64,000 bases of DNA from Otariodibacter oris (GTDB taxonomy: Bacteria; Pseudomonadota; Gammaproteobacteria; Enterobacterales; Pasteurellaceae). Numbering within the stretch: position 1 is the first letter of the stretch; each line of letters begins with the position of its first letter. The translations under genes and the position numbers were made by a program. Below the pieces are notes generated by a model that was not told the DNA's origin, did not search any database, and was given only the letters and a program-made list of their open reading frames with translations. The stretch lies in assembly GCF_009684715.1 (NCBI RefSeq), contig NZ_CP016604.1, forward strand, positions 511,262 through 575,261. Direction: 5' to 3'. Of this stretch, positions 1-8,872 are shown piece by piece.

Positions 1-2
1 GG

Positions 3-149
3 ATTTTGGGGACAGTCGGAATGTTATTGTCTGTTCCTCTCACAATGGCATTAAAAATTGCTTTAGAATCAAGCACAACCACAGTACGTTATGCATTATT
101 ACTAGGAGATGTTTCAGAAGAAAGGCTGACATTGCATGATAAATCTTAG
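3..149 (+). CDS. AI-2E family transporter, C-terminal fragment
   Basis: Only the last 48 codons are in the window; the frame is open from base 3 to a TAG at 147-149. The residues GTVGMLLSVPLTMALKIAL are the typical last membrane segment of the AI-2E/PerM family (TqsA, YdiK, PerM), multi-pass inner-membrane proteins; the soluble tail ends LHDKS. Family assignment rests on this short stretch, and which member it is cannot be told. A weak hairpin (181-186 with 189-194) followed by a T-rich run may end the transcript. Confidence 0.7.
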   Translation: MLGTVGMLLSVPLTMALKIALESSTTTVRYALLLGDVSEERLTLHDKS

Positions 150-285
150 CACAGGTATATGTGGTAAATAGTTATATTGTTTCTCTAAAGAGAATAATCT
201 TTTTATAAAATTGATATTTATTATTTAAGTATAAAGAGTTAACATTATAAACTCAATTTTTTAAGTAAAAGCTAGGGAGAATAGA

Positions 286-1269
286 ATGGGATTATTAGTT
301 GATGGTAAATGGGAAGATAAGTGGTATGACACATCTGCAACAGGTGGACGCTTTCAAAGAGATATTTCAAGATTCAGAAATTGGGTAACTGCTGATGGTA
401 GTGCTGGTCCAAGTGGTGTAGGTGGTTTTAAAGCAGAACCTAACCGTTATCATTTATATGTTTCTTTAGCTTGTCCTTGGGCCCATCGCACATTAATTTA
501 TCGTAAATTAAAAGGCCTCGAAGATATGATTTCTGTTTCTGTGGTTAATCCTTATATGGCTAGCCATGGTTGGACTTTTGATGATGGTGAAGGTGTTGTT
601 GCTGATCCAATTTTTAATGCAAAATATTTACACGAAATCTATACGGCCGCAAAATCAGATTATAGTGGACGTGTTACAGTTCCTGTTTTATGGGATAAGA
701 AAACAAACACAATCGTGAGTAATGAATCATCTGAAATTATTCGTATGTTCAATTCTGCATTTGATGGTATCGGTGCAAATCCTGTTAATTTCTTACCTGC
801 AGAATTAGTGAAAGAAGTTGATGAATTAAATGAATTTATCTATCCAAATATTAACAATGGGGTATATCGTTCAGGTTTTGCTACAACACAAGAAGCATAC
901 GAAGAAGCTGTAGTTCAGTTATTCAATGCATTAGATAAAATTGAAGAGCGTTTATCTACTCGCCGTTACTTAACAGGTAGCCAAATTACTGAAGCAGACT
1001 GGCGTTTATTTACAACCTTAGTACGTTTCGATCCTGTATATGTAGGACATTTCAAATGTAACATTAAACGTATTGTTGATTATCCAAATCTTTGGGGATA
1101 TTTACGTGACTTATATCAAGTACCAGGTGTTGCTGATACTGTAAATATGGATCATATTAAGAAACACTATTATCAAAGTCACGATACGATCAACCCTACT
1201 GGTGTTGTACCAGTTGGTCCAGATATTGACTTTACTACATCACATGGTCGTGAAAAATTATCTGCATAA
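286..1269 (+). CDS. Glutathionyl-hydroquinone reductase, copy 1 (YqjG/Ecm4 family)
   Basis: A 327-residue member of the Xi-class glutathione transferases, which use glutathione to reduce glutathionyl-hydroquinones in the cytoplasm. The thioredoxin-fold N-terminal half carries the family motif CPWAHR with the catalytic cysteine at residue 63. The C-terminal helical half holds the conserved stretch TEADWRLFTTLVRFDPVY. The length matches the family (about 320-330). An AGGGA ribosome site sits 7-11 bases before the ATG. It is followed by a nearly identical paralogue at 1388-2371, with a terminator between, so the two are probably transcribed separately. Confidence 0.92.
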   Translation: MGLLVDGKWEDKWYDTSATGGRFQRDISRFRNWVTADGSAGPSGVGGFKAEPNRYHLYVSLACPWAHRTLIYRKLKGLEDMISVSVVNPYMASHGWTFDDGEGVVADPIFNAKYLHEIYTAAKSDYSGRVTVPVLWDKKTNTIVSNESSEIIRMFNSAFDGIGANPVNFLPAELVKEVDELNEFIYPNINNGVYRSGFATTQEAYEEAVVQLFNALDKIEERLSTRRYLTGSQITEADWRLFTTLVRFDPVYVGHFKCNIKRIVDYPNLWGYLRDLYQVPGVADTVNMDHIKKHYYQSHDTINPTGVVPVGPDIDFTTSHGREKLSA

Positions 1270-1303
1270 TAATTAGTACGTTAATATACTAATTAGTACC
1301 AAA

Positions 1304-1340
1304 AAGCCCACAGATGTAACTTGCTGTGGGCTTATTTTTA
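1304..1340 (+). terminator. Intrinsic terminator after copy 1 of the hydroquinone reductase
   Basis: AAGCCCACAG (1304-1313) pairs perfectly with CTGTGGGCTT (1324-1333) across a 10-base loop, followed by ATTTTTA. It separates the two tandem paralogues. Confidence 0.85.
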
Positions 1341-1387
1341 TGTTAGTTAGTTGAGTAATATAAGAATGAATTTAATAAGGAGCGAGT

Positions 1388-2371
1388 ATGGGAATTGTAA
1401 TTGATGGGAAATGGCACGATACAACGGTGAATCCAGCAATTGTAAATGGACGATATGAGAGAGCAACAACCCAATTTAGAAATTGGATCACTGCTGATGG
1501 TGAAGCAGGACCAATCGGTATAGGTGGATTTAAAGCTGAACCTAATCGTTATCATTTATATGTATCTTTAGCTTGTCCATGGGCGCATAGAACGTTGATA
1601 TATCGTAAGCTCAAAGGGTTAGAAGATATGATTTCAGTTTCTGTCGTGAATCCTTTTATGGGCGAATATGGTTGGACTTTTGAAGATGATGAGGGGGTGA
1701 TTCCTGATCCTATTTTGAATGTGAAATATATCCATCAAGTCTATATTGCCGCAAACGCAAATTATACAGGCAGAGCAAGCGTGCCAGTTTTATGGGATAA
1801 GAAGACCCATACGATCGTGAGCAACGAATCTTCAGAAATTATCCGAATGTTCAATTCTGCATTTGATGGTATTGGTGCAAATCCTGTTAATTTCTTACCC
1901 ACTGAATTAGTTGCAGAAATTGATGAACTTAATGCCTATATTTACCCAAATATTAACAATGGGGTATATCGTTCGGGTTTTGCTACGATACAAGAAGGCT
2001 ATGAAGAAGCGGTAACTGGCGTTTTTGAGGCATTAGATAAATTAGAAGAACGTTTATCGACTCGTCGTTATTTAACCGGCAATCAAATTACCGAAGCCGA
2101 TTGGCGTTTATTTACCACCTTAGTTCGTTTTGATCCCGTTTATTTTGGGCATTTTAAATGTAACGTTAGACGCATTATTGATTATCCAAATCTTTGGGGA
2201 TACCTGAGAGATTTATACCAAGTTCCAGGTATTGCGGAAACTGTTAATATGAAACATATAAAAGAACACTATTATCGAAGTCATAAGGCAGTAAATCCAA
2301 CTGGTGTTGTGCCAATTGGACCAGATATTGATTTTACGACACCACATGGTCGAGAAAAACTTTCTGCATAA
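1388..2371 (+). CDS. Glutathionyl-hydroquinone reductase, copy 2 (YqjG/Ecm4 family)
   Basis: A second 327-residue enzyme, colinear with copy 1 without gaps and identical over long stretches, including the catalytic CPWAHR (Cys63) and the substrate-domain segment ADWRLFTTLVRFDPVYFGHF. Most differences lie in the first 45 residues and in scattered surface positions. The start is supported by AGGAG at 1378-1382. It has the same predicted reaction as copy 1. The pair looks like a tandem duplication that has begun to diverge; whether the two differ in substrate or expression cannot be read from sequence. Confidence 0.92.
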   Translation: MGIVIDGKWHDTTVNPAIVNGRYERATTQFRNWITADGEAGPIGIGGFKAEPNRYHLYVSLACPWAHRTLIYRKLKGLEDMISVSVVNPFMGEYGWTFEDDEGVIPDPILNVKYIHQVYIAANANYTGRASVPVLWDKKTHTIVSNESSEIIRMFNSAFDGIGANPVNFLPTELVAEIDELNAYIYPNINNGVYRSGFATIQEGYEEAVTGVFEALDKLEERLSTRRYLTGNQITEADWRLFTTLVRFDPVYFGHFKCNVRRIIDYPNLWGYLRDLYQVPGIAETVNMKHIKEHYYRSHKAVNPTGVVPIGPDIDFTTPHGREKLSA

Positions 2372-2383
2372 TATAAGATAACT

Positions 2384-2422
2384 AAAAAGCCCATAGAGTT
2401 AATAATCTATGGGCTTTATTTT
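2384..2422. terminator. Bidirectional terminator between hydroquinone reductase 2 and htpX
   Basis: AAAGCCCATAG (2386-2396) pairs with CTATGGGCTTT (2407-2417). There are T-runs after the stem on the plus strand and A-runs before it, so it can end both converging transcripts. Confidence 0.85.
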
Positions 2423-2424
2423 TA

Positions 2425-3276
2425 TTAGTTATTACGCAATGCTTCAATGCGTTTTTCTAATGGTGGATGGCTCATAAAGAGTTCACTGCGTTTACCATTA
2501 ATCATAAAGGCATTTAAAGATCCGGTCATTTCTTGTGGTTCGTGGATAGATTGTAAACGTTGTAATGCAGCTATCATTTTTTCTTTGCCTACTAAGCTTG
2601 CCGATCCTGCATCCGCTCTGAATTCACGATAGCGAGAGAACCACATTGCAATGATACTGGCTAAAACGCCAAATACGATTTCTAGCACCATTGATACCAG
2701 AAAATAAATTCCAGAACTGTGGCTTTCTGAACCATCATCATTACGAGAGTTAGAAACCGCACTTGCAATCATTCGAGATAAGAAAATCACAAAAGTATTT
2801 AGTACGCCTTGTAATAAGGTCATAGTTACCATATCGCCATTGGCAATATGTGAAACTTCGTGAGCAATTACGGCTTCGGCTTCATCTTGGGTCATTGTAT
2901 TAAGTAATCCAGTGCTTACCGCAACAAGAGAGTTATTTTTGGTTGCTCCTGTTGCGAATGCATTCACATCGTGAGAATGATAGATCGCAACATCAGGCAT
3001 AGGTATCCCTGCTTGTTGGGCTTGATGTTGTACTGTATTGACTAGCCATCTTTCCGCATTATTTGTTGGGTTAGTGATAACTTCAGCACCAACAGAACGC
3101 AATGCCATTGTTTTTGATAGAAATAAAGAAATTAACGATCCTGCAAAACCAAACAGCAATGCCATAATTAGAATGCCACCAGTACTGTTCCCCGCAATAC
3201 CTGTAACGCTTAAAATTATGCCAAGTACAATCATCACTGCAAAGTTAGTGGCAAGAAAAAGTACGATTCGCATCAT
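2425..3276 (-). CDS. htpX: Protease HtpX (M48 family membrane metalloprotease)
   Basis: A 283-residue inner-membrane zinc protease that degrades misfolded membrane proteins alongside FtsH. Two N-terminal hydrophobic segments (about 4-26 and 34-54) precede the cytoplasmic catalytic domain with HEVSH at 139-143. The downstream glutamate lies in the FRADAGSA stretch near residue 220, after two further hydrophobic segments. The start is ATGATG with GGAG upstream; the second ATG is equally possible. The length is close to E. coli HtpX (293). The gene stands alone, convergent with the reductase pair. Confidence 0.95.
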   Translation of the reverse strand: MMRIVLFLATNFAVMIVLGIILSVTGIAGNSTGGILIMALLFGFAGSLISLFLSKTMALRSVGAEVITNPTNNAERWLVNTVQHQAQQAGIPMPDVAIYHSHDVNAFATGATKNNSLVAVSTGLLNTMTQDEAEAVIAHEVSHIANGDMVTMTLLQGVLNTFVIFLSRMIASAVSNSRNDDGSESHSSGIYFLVSMVLEIVFGVLASIIAMWFSRYREFRADAGSASLVGKEKMIAALQRLQSIHEPQEMTGSLNAFMINGKRSELFMSHPPLEKRIEALRNN

Positions 3277-3371
3277 AATAGGTAGTTCTCCAGATAATAA
3301 ATTTCATTAAAAGAATAAAGTAAGATACTGAAATAGTGGTACTTTATCAAAATTCAAGGGTAGGACTGTAA

Positions 3372-4442
3372 TTATTCCCATAAGTTTAACTGCTGAATAC
3401 GATTTTTCTCAGGAAGATGAATACTTAATCCAATAAGTCGTACTTTTCTTCCTTCTCTTCTTTGCCATATTTTATGCAATAATTGAATAAACCATTCAAA
3501 TGAGAGCCCATCAGTCGATTGTTCTAATGTCGTTTGTGTGAAATCATCAAATTTTAATTTAATACCTAATTTCTTAAATTCGTGTAATGGCTTATCTTCA
3601 TAATTACGTTGAATGCGATAAACCAGTTTATGAAATAAATCGCTAATGATTTTTTCTGCTTCGGCTAATGAATCAATATCTTTTAACAAGGTATTTTCAA
3701 CGGCTAATGATTTTCTAATACGATTAGGTTCAACGGGTCTTGGGTCGATCCCATGACTTAAATCCCACAATCGTTGTCCAAATTTACCAAAATGAAAAAC
3801 AAGGAATGGCAGATCACTTTTTTGAATATCGGCACAGGTTTTTAGTCCTAAATGGTTTAATTTTTCATTGGTAACTCGCCCAACACCGGGAATCTTTTTC
3901 AATGGTAAATTCAAAATAAATTGATCGACTTGTTCTGGAGCAATAATAAATTGCCCATTGGGTTTATTCTGATCTGAGGCGATTTTAGCAAGGAATTTGA
4001 GTGGAGCGATGCCTGCCGATGCAGTCAGTTTTAATTCTTCATAAATGGCTTGCCTAATCGCTTGTGCAATCCAAGTGGCAGATCCAGAATGTTGTTTGCA
4101 GTGAGTAACATCAAGATAGGCTTCATCTAATGAAATAGGCTCAATAATATCTGTATAACGTCTAAATATTTGATGAATTTGTTGTGAAACTTGTCGATAT
4201 AGGGGCATATTAACAGGAAGTAAAATCAAATTAGGGCAACGCTTCATTGCCTGCGCACTGGACATTGCACTATGTAACCCAAATTTTCTGGCTTCATAAT
4301 TGCAGGTAGTGAGGACACCTCGTCGCTCGGCACTTCCACCTACTGCAACGGCTTTTCCCTGTAATTGAGGATTTTCACGAATTTCAATTGCTGCATAGAA
4401 ACAATCCATATCAACATGAATAATTTTTCGTAATAAACTCAT
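3372..4442 (-). CDS. dinB: DNA polymerase IV (Y-family translesion polymerase)
   Basis: A 356-residue error-prone polymerase that copies past lesions. The start is the ATG at 4442 giving MSLLRKIIHVDMDCF; a TTG two codons upstream is unlikely. The first catalytic Asp is D11 in HVDMDCF. The SLDEAYLD motif supplies D106/E107, and Y16 occupies the steric-gate position. A helix-hairpin-helix stretch (GVGRVTNEKL) and the little-finger domain follow. I see no convincing LexA box in the short upstream region, and the C-terminus lacks an obvious QLxLF-type clamp-binding end apart from IQQLNLWE. Confidence 0.95.
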   Translation of the reverse strand: MSLLRKIIHVDMDCFYAAIEIRENPQLQGKAVAVGGSAERRGVLTTCNYEARKFGLHSAMSSAQAMKRCPNLILLPVNMPLYRQVSQQIHQIFRRYTDIIEPISLDEAYLDVTHCKQHSGSATWIAQAIRQAIYEELKLTASAGIAPLKFLAKIASDQNKPNGQFIIAPEQVDQFILNLPLKKIPGVGRVTNEKLNHLGLKTCADIQKSDLPFLVFHFGKFGQRLWDLSHGIDPRPVEPNRIRKSLAVENTLLKDIDSLAEAEKIISDLFHKLVYRIQRNYEDKPLHEFKKLGIKLKFDDFTQTTLEQSTDGLSFEWFIQLLHKIWQRREGRKVRLIGLSIHLPEKNRIQQLNLWE

Positions 4443-4558
4443 CTGCAAAATTATGTAAGAATCTGACCGCTTGTTAATATAACAAAATGCTGTATATAAA
4501 ACCAGTTTAATTGTTTTTATTTCCCGTTAGAATTCTTAAATAGGAGTGAGGAATAAAT

Positions 4559-5467
4559 ATGATTTATGGATTATTAATTGCGTTTGTACCGCTTTTTATT
4601 GGGTACCTATTTAAAGTTAGATCAAGTAGGATAATGAATATAGTAAATAAGCTGATGATGTATAGCCTTTACCTTATTCTACTGGCAATGGGAGTCGTGT
4701 TAGGACAATTAGACGATTTGGGCGAAATATTACCTAAAATTGGTGTCATTGCTTTAGGGTTAAGTGTTATCTTTCATTTATGTAACATTGGTAGCTTAAT
4801 CATTTTTGATAAATTCTATCCAATGAAAAGAGCCTCTTTTTCTGCACAAGTCATCTCTTCTCGATGGCAACAAATAGGGGAATCTCTTTTATTATTAGGG
4901 ATGGTATTAATTGGCGGAGTGATTGGCTTTTTATCCAAAACTTTTATTACATTCCCATCTAATATGAGTACCTATGCACTGGTTGTGATGATTTTTTGTG
5001 TTGGGGTGCAATTGAGAAATAGTGGCATTCCTCTACGAGAAGTCTTTTTCAATAAGAGAGGGTTATTTACTTCAGTCATTTTTATGCTGAGTGGATTATT
5101 TGGCGGGGTTATTGCGGCTTATATATTGAATCTACCTATGGCTCACGCTCTTGCATTAGCTTCAGGCTTTGGTTGGTATTCACTCTCTAGCGTATTGCTT
5201 AATGATGCTTGGGGACCTTTTTACGGCAGTATTGCTTTTTTTAATGATTTATCTCGGGAAATTTTTTGCTTATTTAGCATCCCTTTCTTTATGCGATTAT
5301 TTCCATCTACGGCGGTTGGTTTAGGCGGCGCAACATCATTAGATTGTATGTTGCCAGTTATTCAGAAATCAGGCGGAATGCAAGTTGTTCCTTTGGCGAT
5401 TAGCTTTGGATTTATTGTTAATTTAGTCGCTCCATTATTGCTAGCTTTTTTTATTGGGTTGGCTTAA
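4559..5467 (+). CDS. lysO: Lysine exporter LysO family (YbjE, DUF340)
   Basis: A 302-residue integral membrane protein with about eight to ten hydrophobic segments over its whole length. It matches the two-part LysO family: an N-terminal DUF340-like half (MGVVLGQLDDL region) and a C-terminal half with GFGWYSLSSVLLND and NDLSREIFCL, both family signatures. In E. coli, LysO exports L-lysine and toxic thialysine. GGAGTGAGGA lies just before the ATG. A shared terminator with lpxM follows at once. Confidence 0.88.
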   Translation: MIYGLLIAFVPLFIGYLFKVRSSRIMNIVNKLMMYSLYLILLAMGVVLGQLDDLGEILPKIGVIALGLSVIFHLCNIGSLIIFDKFYPMKRASFSAQVISSRWQQIGESLLLLGMVLIGGVIGFLSKTFITFPSNMSTYALVVMIFCVGVQLRNSGIPLREVFFNKRGLFTSVIFMLSGLFGGVIAAYILNLPMAHALALASGFGWYSLSSVLLNDAWGPFYGSIAFFNDLSREIFCLFSIPFFMRLFPSTAVGLGGATSLDCMLPVIQKSGGMQVVPLAISFGFIVNLVAPLLLAFFIGLA

Positions 5468-5471
5468 AAAG

Positions 5472-5508
5472 AAAAACCTGAATCACTTTCGTCATTCAGG
5501 TTTTTTTA
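5472..5508. terminator. Bidirectional terminator between lysO and lpxM
   Basis: AAACCTGAAT (5474-5483) pairs with ATTCAGGTTT (5494-5503), with T7 after it on the plus strand and an A-run before it. It sits in the 41-base gap between converging genes. Confidence 0.88.
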
Positions 5509-6465
5509 CTATTGATAGATGTCTTTTCCATCTCGTTGAGTTTTTAATAACCGAAGGATCCAAACATATTGTTCAGGATTTTTCTCTACAAAATACTCAA
5601 TGACACGATTCATTTCTCGAGCAGACTGCTCTAACGTACCATCAAATTCAATTTGTGGTAGCATCTCAATTTGATATACACCTTTTTCAGCATTATAAAT
5701 TGGGAACATCGGGATCACGACTGAATTTGTGATCTTTGCCATTTTATCTAATCCCGGTAATGTTGCTTTTTCTGTCGCAAAAAAAGGAGAATAGATACTT
5801 AATTCCTCACCATAATCTTCATCAGGCAAGAAATAACCCATATTCCCTTTACGCACATCAATTAAAAATGGCTTAATTCCATTTTGACGGGTATGCATTT
5901 TCCCACCAAATCGTTCTCTCGTTGTATTCCACAACCAATCAACTAAGCGATTAGCATGAGGGTTATACATAGAAACCATCGGAATATTATAGGTATGTAA
6001 TACAATACCAGAAGCATCAATAGACCAAGTATGAGGCACGAGTAATATTATATTTTTACCCTTTTCTCTTGCTTCTCTCAATAAATTGAGATCTGAAAAT
6101 TCACTGCGTTTCTGAATATGCTTTACAGAACGTAACGCAATCTCGCCAATCCCCAACATTGTTTGAGAAACGGTGATGAACATATTTTCAATCACTTCTT
6201 CACGTTTTTCTTGAGACCAGTCTGGAAAGCAATAGCGTAAATTGATATCTGAACGGCGATACTGTTTTTTATTTTTTGCTTTCATATACTTGGTAACAAG
6301 TTTGCCAATTCCTACACCAAGTTTATCTCGTAAACGAAAGGGAACATAAGCAAGAATAGCTAATATTAAAACACCAATCCATACACCCCAATATTTAGGG
6401 TATAAAAATTCTTTAGAAAAGTGATGTCGGTAATTCACTTGTTGGGTAAATCTGTCGTCAGTCAT
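5509..6465 (-). CDS. lpxM: Lipid A biosynthesis acyltransferase LpxM (MsbB)
   Basis: A 318-residue inner-membrane enzyme that adds the last secondary acyl chain (myristoyl in E. coli) to lipid A. It has an N-terminal membrane anchor (about residues 27-46) and the HX4D catalytic motif in [11 protein letters not shown]. Family segments include [20 protein letters not shown] and [17 protein letters not shown]. It resembles E. coli LpxM more than LpxL, especially the N-terminal [10 protein letters not shown] and C-terminal [10 protein letters not shown]. Its ATG overlaps the rsxE stop by 4 bases, so it is probably translated with the rsx operon, an unusual partner. Confidence 0.92.
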   Translation of the reverse strand: MTDDRFTQQVNYRHHFSKEFLYPKYWGVWIGVLILAILAYVPFRLRDKLGVGIGKLVTKYMKAKNKKQYRRSDINLRYCFPDWSQEKREEVIENMFITVSQTMLGIGEIALRSVKHIQKRSEFSDLNLLREAREKGKNIILLVPHTWSIDASGIVLHTYNIPMVSMYNPHANRLVDWLWNTTRERFGGKMHTRQNGIKPFLIDVRKGNMGYFLPDEDYGEELSIYSPFFATEKATLPGLDKMAKITNSVVIPMFPIYNAEKGVYQIEMLPQIEFDGTLEQSAREMNRVIEYFVEKNPEQYVWILRLLKTQRDGKDIYQ

Positions 6466-7169
6466 AATTTTTTCTTCTTTCGATAGTCAATGCCATTTTT
6501 TATTGCTAAAACAAATCCTAGTCCAATAAAAGCGCCAGGAGGTAAAATAGCAAAGAGTAGTCCGGAATCTAAATGTAATAGGTCAATTCGCCAAGATTTT
6601 GCCCATTCTCCAAATAATAAATCTAATCCATCAAATAATGTACCATTACCAAGGATTTCACGCAATGCTCCAAGTATGACTAGGCTGAATAGCATACCCA
6701 AACCGGTAGCAAATCCATCAAACGCCGAATGTAATACGCTATTTCTGGAAGCAAAGGCTTCGGATCTTCCAATCACGATACAGTTTGTCACAATTAAGGG
6801 GATGAAAATACCTAAAGACTGATAAACAGAATAAGCAAAAGCATTCATCAATAATTGGATCGCCGTTACAGCGGTAGCAATAATCATCACATAAATTGGA
6901 ATCCGAATATCGTGAGGGATAACTTTACGAAATGAAGATACCACTGTATTTGTTGTGATCAGGACAAACAAGGTTGCTATACCTAAGCCTAATGCATTAG
7001 TGACATTATTCGATACAGCAAGTAATGGACACAATCCTAACAATTGGACTAATGCACCATTGTTTGACCAGACTCCTTGTGTAAATAGTGTTTTCCAAAT
7101 AGAAGGTTCCACTATTTTTACTGGTTCTATTTCAATTTGTTTAATTGGAATTTGATTTTCTTTTGTCAT
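6462..7169 (-). CDS. rsxE: Rsx/Rnf electron transport complex subunit E
   Basis: A 235-residue integral membrane subunit of the Rsx (Rnf-type) complex, homologous to RsxA and to NqrD. It has about six hydrophobic segments. The conserved motifs [20 protein letters not shown] and [12 protein letters not shown] include the cysteines that, in related Rnf/Nqr subunits, hold an intramembrane iron-sulfur centre. The soluble N-terminal 25 residues (rich in I, E and K) are less conserved. It starts 3 bases after the rsxG stop and ends overlapping lpxM. Confidence 0.95.
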   Translation of the reverse strand: MTKENQIPIKQIEIEPVKIVEPSIWKTLFTQGVWSNNGALVQLLGLCPLLAVSNNVTNALGLGIATLFVLITTNTVVSSFRKVIPHDIRIPIYVMIIATAVTAIQLLMNAFAYSVYQSLGIFIPLIVTNCIVIGRSEAFASRNSVLHSAFDGFATGLGMLFSLVILGALREILGNGTLFDGLDLLFGEWAKSWRIDLLHLDSGLLFAILPPGAFIGLGFVLAIKNGIDYRKKKKL

Positions 7170-7172
7170 TTC

Positions 7173-7805
7173 TTACCCACAATTAACAAAACTGTTGATT
7201 ATTTCAGGATGTTGTTTAAGTTCGGTGACTGTCCACTTTGCACTTTGACGAACATTATTGACAACGGCTCGTGGTGTAATGGTTGCGCCTGTAAATTGGT
7301 CAAATTGCCCACCGTCTTTCTTCACTTTCCAACTTGATTCAGTTTCTTCGTTGAATAGTATACCAGTAAATTGGGTTACCCAGTCTGAAATACGTATTTC
7401 AATTTTATCGCCCAGGCCTGGCGTTTCTTGATGCTCAAGAGTTCGAACCCCCAATATTGTACCTACTGGCGTAATACCAATAAGCAATACAATATTGCCT
7501 GAATAACCATCAGGCGCGGTCGCTTGAATTGCGTAAGCGGTAAGATTATCGGCTTTTTTTGCAATATAAATTTTATTTAAAAAAGGCGCTTCTGGTAGAT
7601 CAATAATTTTGCACGTTGCTAAAAAATCATTATCAAAATGTGCTTGAGGAACCACTTCTAACAATAAGGATCGTTGTTGTTTTTCTACCACATCATTGAT
7701 CGTTCCTCTTGTTAATAAATACACGCCCACTAAAATTGCAGTACAAATTAAAGCGATTGCACCTAAAATCAAAGCATAGCGAGTGGTAATGACGGATGCT
7801 TTCAT
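7173..7805 (-). CDS. rsxG: Rsx/Rnf electron transport complex subunit G
   Basis: A 210-residue subunit with one N-terminal membrane helix (about residues 10-31) and a periplasmic FMN-binding domain. The motif TGATITPRAVV near residue 175-185 carries the threonine to which FMN is attached by a phosphoester bond in RnfG. GVRTLEHQETPGLGDKIE is a second family hallmark. Its ATG shares a base with the rsxD stop, indicating coupled translation. Confidence 0.95.
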   Translation of the reverse strand: MKASVITTRYALILGAIALICTAILVGVYLLTRGTINDVVEKQQRSLLLEVVPQAHFDNDFLATCKIIDLPEAPFLNKIYIAKKADNLTAYAIQATAPDGYSGNIVLLIGITPVGTILGVRTLEHQETPGLGDKIEIRISDWVTQFTGILFNEETESSWKVKKDGGQFDQFTGATITPRAVVNNVRQSAKWTVTELKQHPEIINSFVNCG

Positions 7806-8872
7806 TAACGTTTTCCTCCTCTTGTGCCATATAATCGAGGTTGCGTATAGTGATCAATAAGGGGAACACAAATATTCGCCAACAACACGGCAAAAGCAAC
7901 ACCATCAGGATAATTACCGTAATAACGAATCAAATAAACGAGCAAACCAACTAATGCACCAAAAATTAATTTTCCTCTTGGTGTAATTGAGGCAGAAACA
8001 GGATCCGTTGCAATAAAAAATGCCCCAAACATCATCGCCCCACTGAATAATTGTAATGGCATATTCCAAGTTTCAGTTTGAGAAAATAAATCTGTCGCCA
8101 CACTAAACAGAGCAAAGCAGGCTAGCATTGAAACAGGTATTTGCCAATGAATGATACGTTTATAAGTGAGGAATAAACCTCCGCAAAGAAAAGCGATATT
8201 GACTTGTACCCAACCGCCCCAAAAAATATTATCCAAGAGTGTATTAAACACAGTCGTAATACTTTCGGGTGTTTGTCCTGTTAAAGTCAGGGTGGTTTTC
8301 GTGCCGTCCAATACGGTAGCTTGAGAAATACCATCTACACTTTGAATTAATTGATGAATGGTAAAGCCATCGGTTGTTACGCTTGAAAAAATCAGAGAGA
8401 AACTGTCCGCTAATGTTGGCGGTTCACTGAGTAATTCCACAGGTGGCAGCCAAGCTGTCATTTGCACAGGGTATGAAACAAGTAACAACGCATAGCCCAC
8501 CATAGCAGGATTAAATATATTTTGTCCTAACCCGCCATAAACGTGTTTCGCTAGAATTAACCCGACAATTAGCCCAATAATAATTAACCAATAGGGCGAG
8601 TACGGGGGAATTGCCATCGCTAAAATTACCGCAGATAAAATGCCAGACATATCAGCTAAGTAAAACGTCATCGGCTTTTTACGGAGTTTTGCCACCAGTA
8701 GCTCGATCACAATTGTAAAAACAACTGCAATGCCTATCTGAATAAGTACACCATAGCCAAAGAAGTACCATTGCACAACAAGTGCAGGTAACATAGCAAC
8801 AATAACCCACCACATAATTTTGGCAGTTAAATTGCTAGAATGGGTATGGGGTGAACTGATCATTCTAAACAT
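7805..8872 (-). CDS. rsxD: Rsx/Rnf electron transport complex subunit D
   Basis: A 355-residue integral membrane subunit, related to NqrB, with about nine hydrophobic segments. [11 protein letters not shown] near residue 180 contains the threonine expected to carry covalent FMN (S-x-A-T motif). Other family stretches are [19 protein letters not shown] and [20 protein letters not shown]. Its ATG overlaps the rsxC stop by one base. The last residues (GTRGGKR) are basic and cytoplasmic. Confidence 0.95.
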   Translation of the reverse strand: MFRMISSPHTHSSNLTAKIMWWVIVAMLPALVVQWYFFGYGVLIQIGIAVVFTIVIELLVAKLRKKPMTFYLADMSGILSAVILAMAIPPYSPYWLIIIGLIVGLILAKHVYGGLGQNIFNPAMVGYALLLVSYPVQMTAWLPPVELLSEPPTLADSFSLIFSSVTTDGFTIHQLIQSVDGISQATVLDGTKTTLTLTGQTPESITTVFNTLLDNIFWGGWVQVNIAFLCGGLFLTYKRIIHWQIPVSMLACFALFSVATDLFSQTETWNMPLQLFSGAMMFGAFFIATDPVSASITPRGKLIFGALVGLLVYLIRYYGNYPDGVAFAVLLANICVPLIDHYTQPRLYGTRGGKR

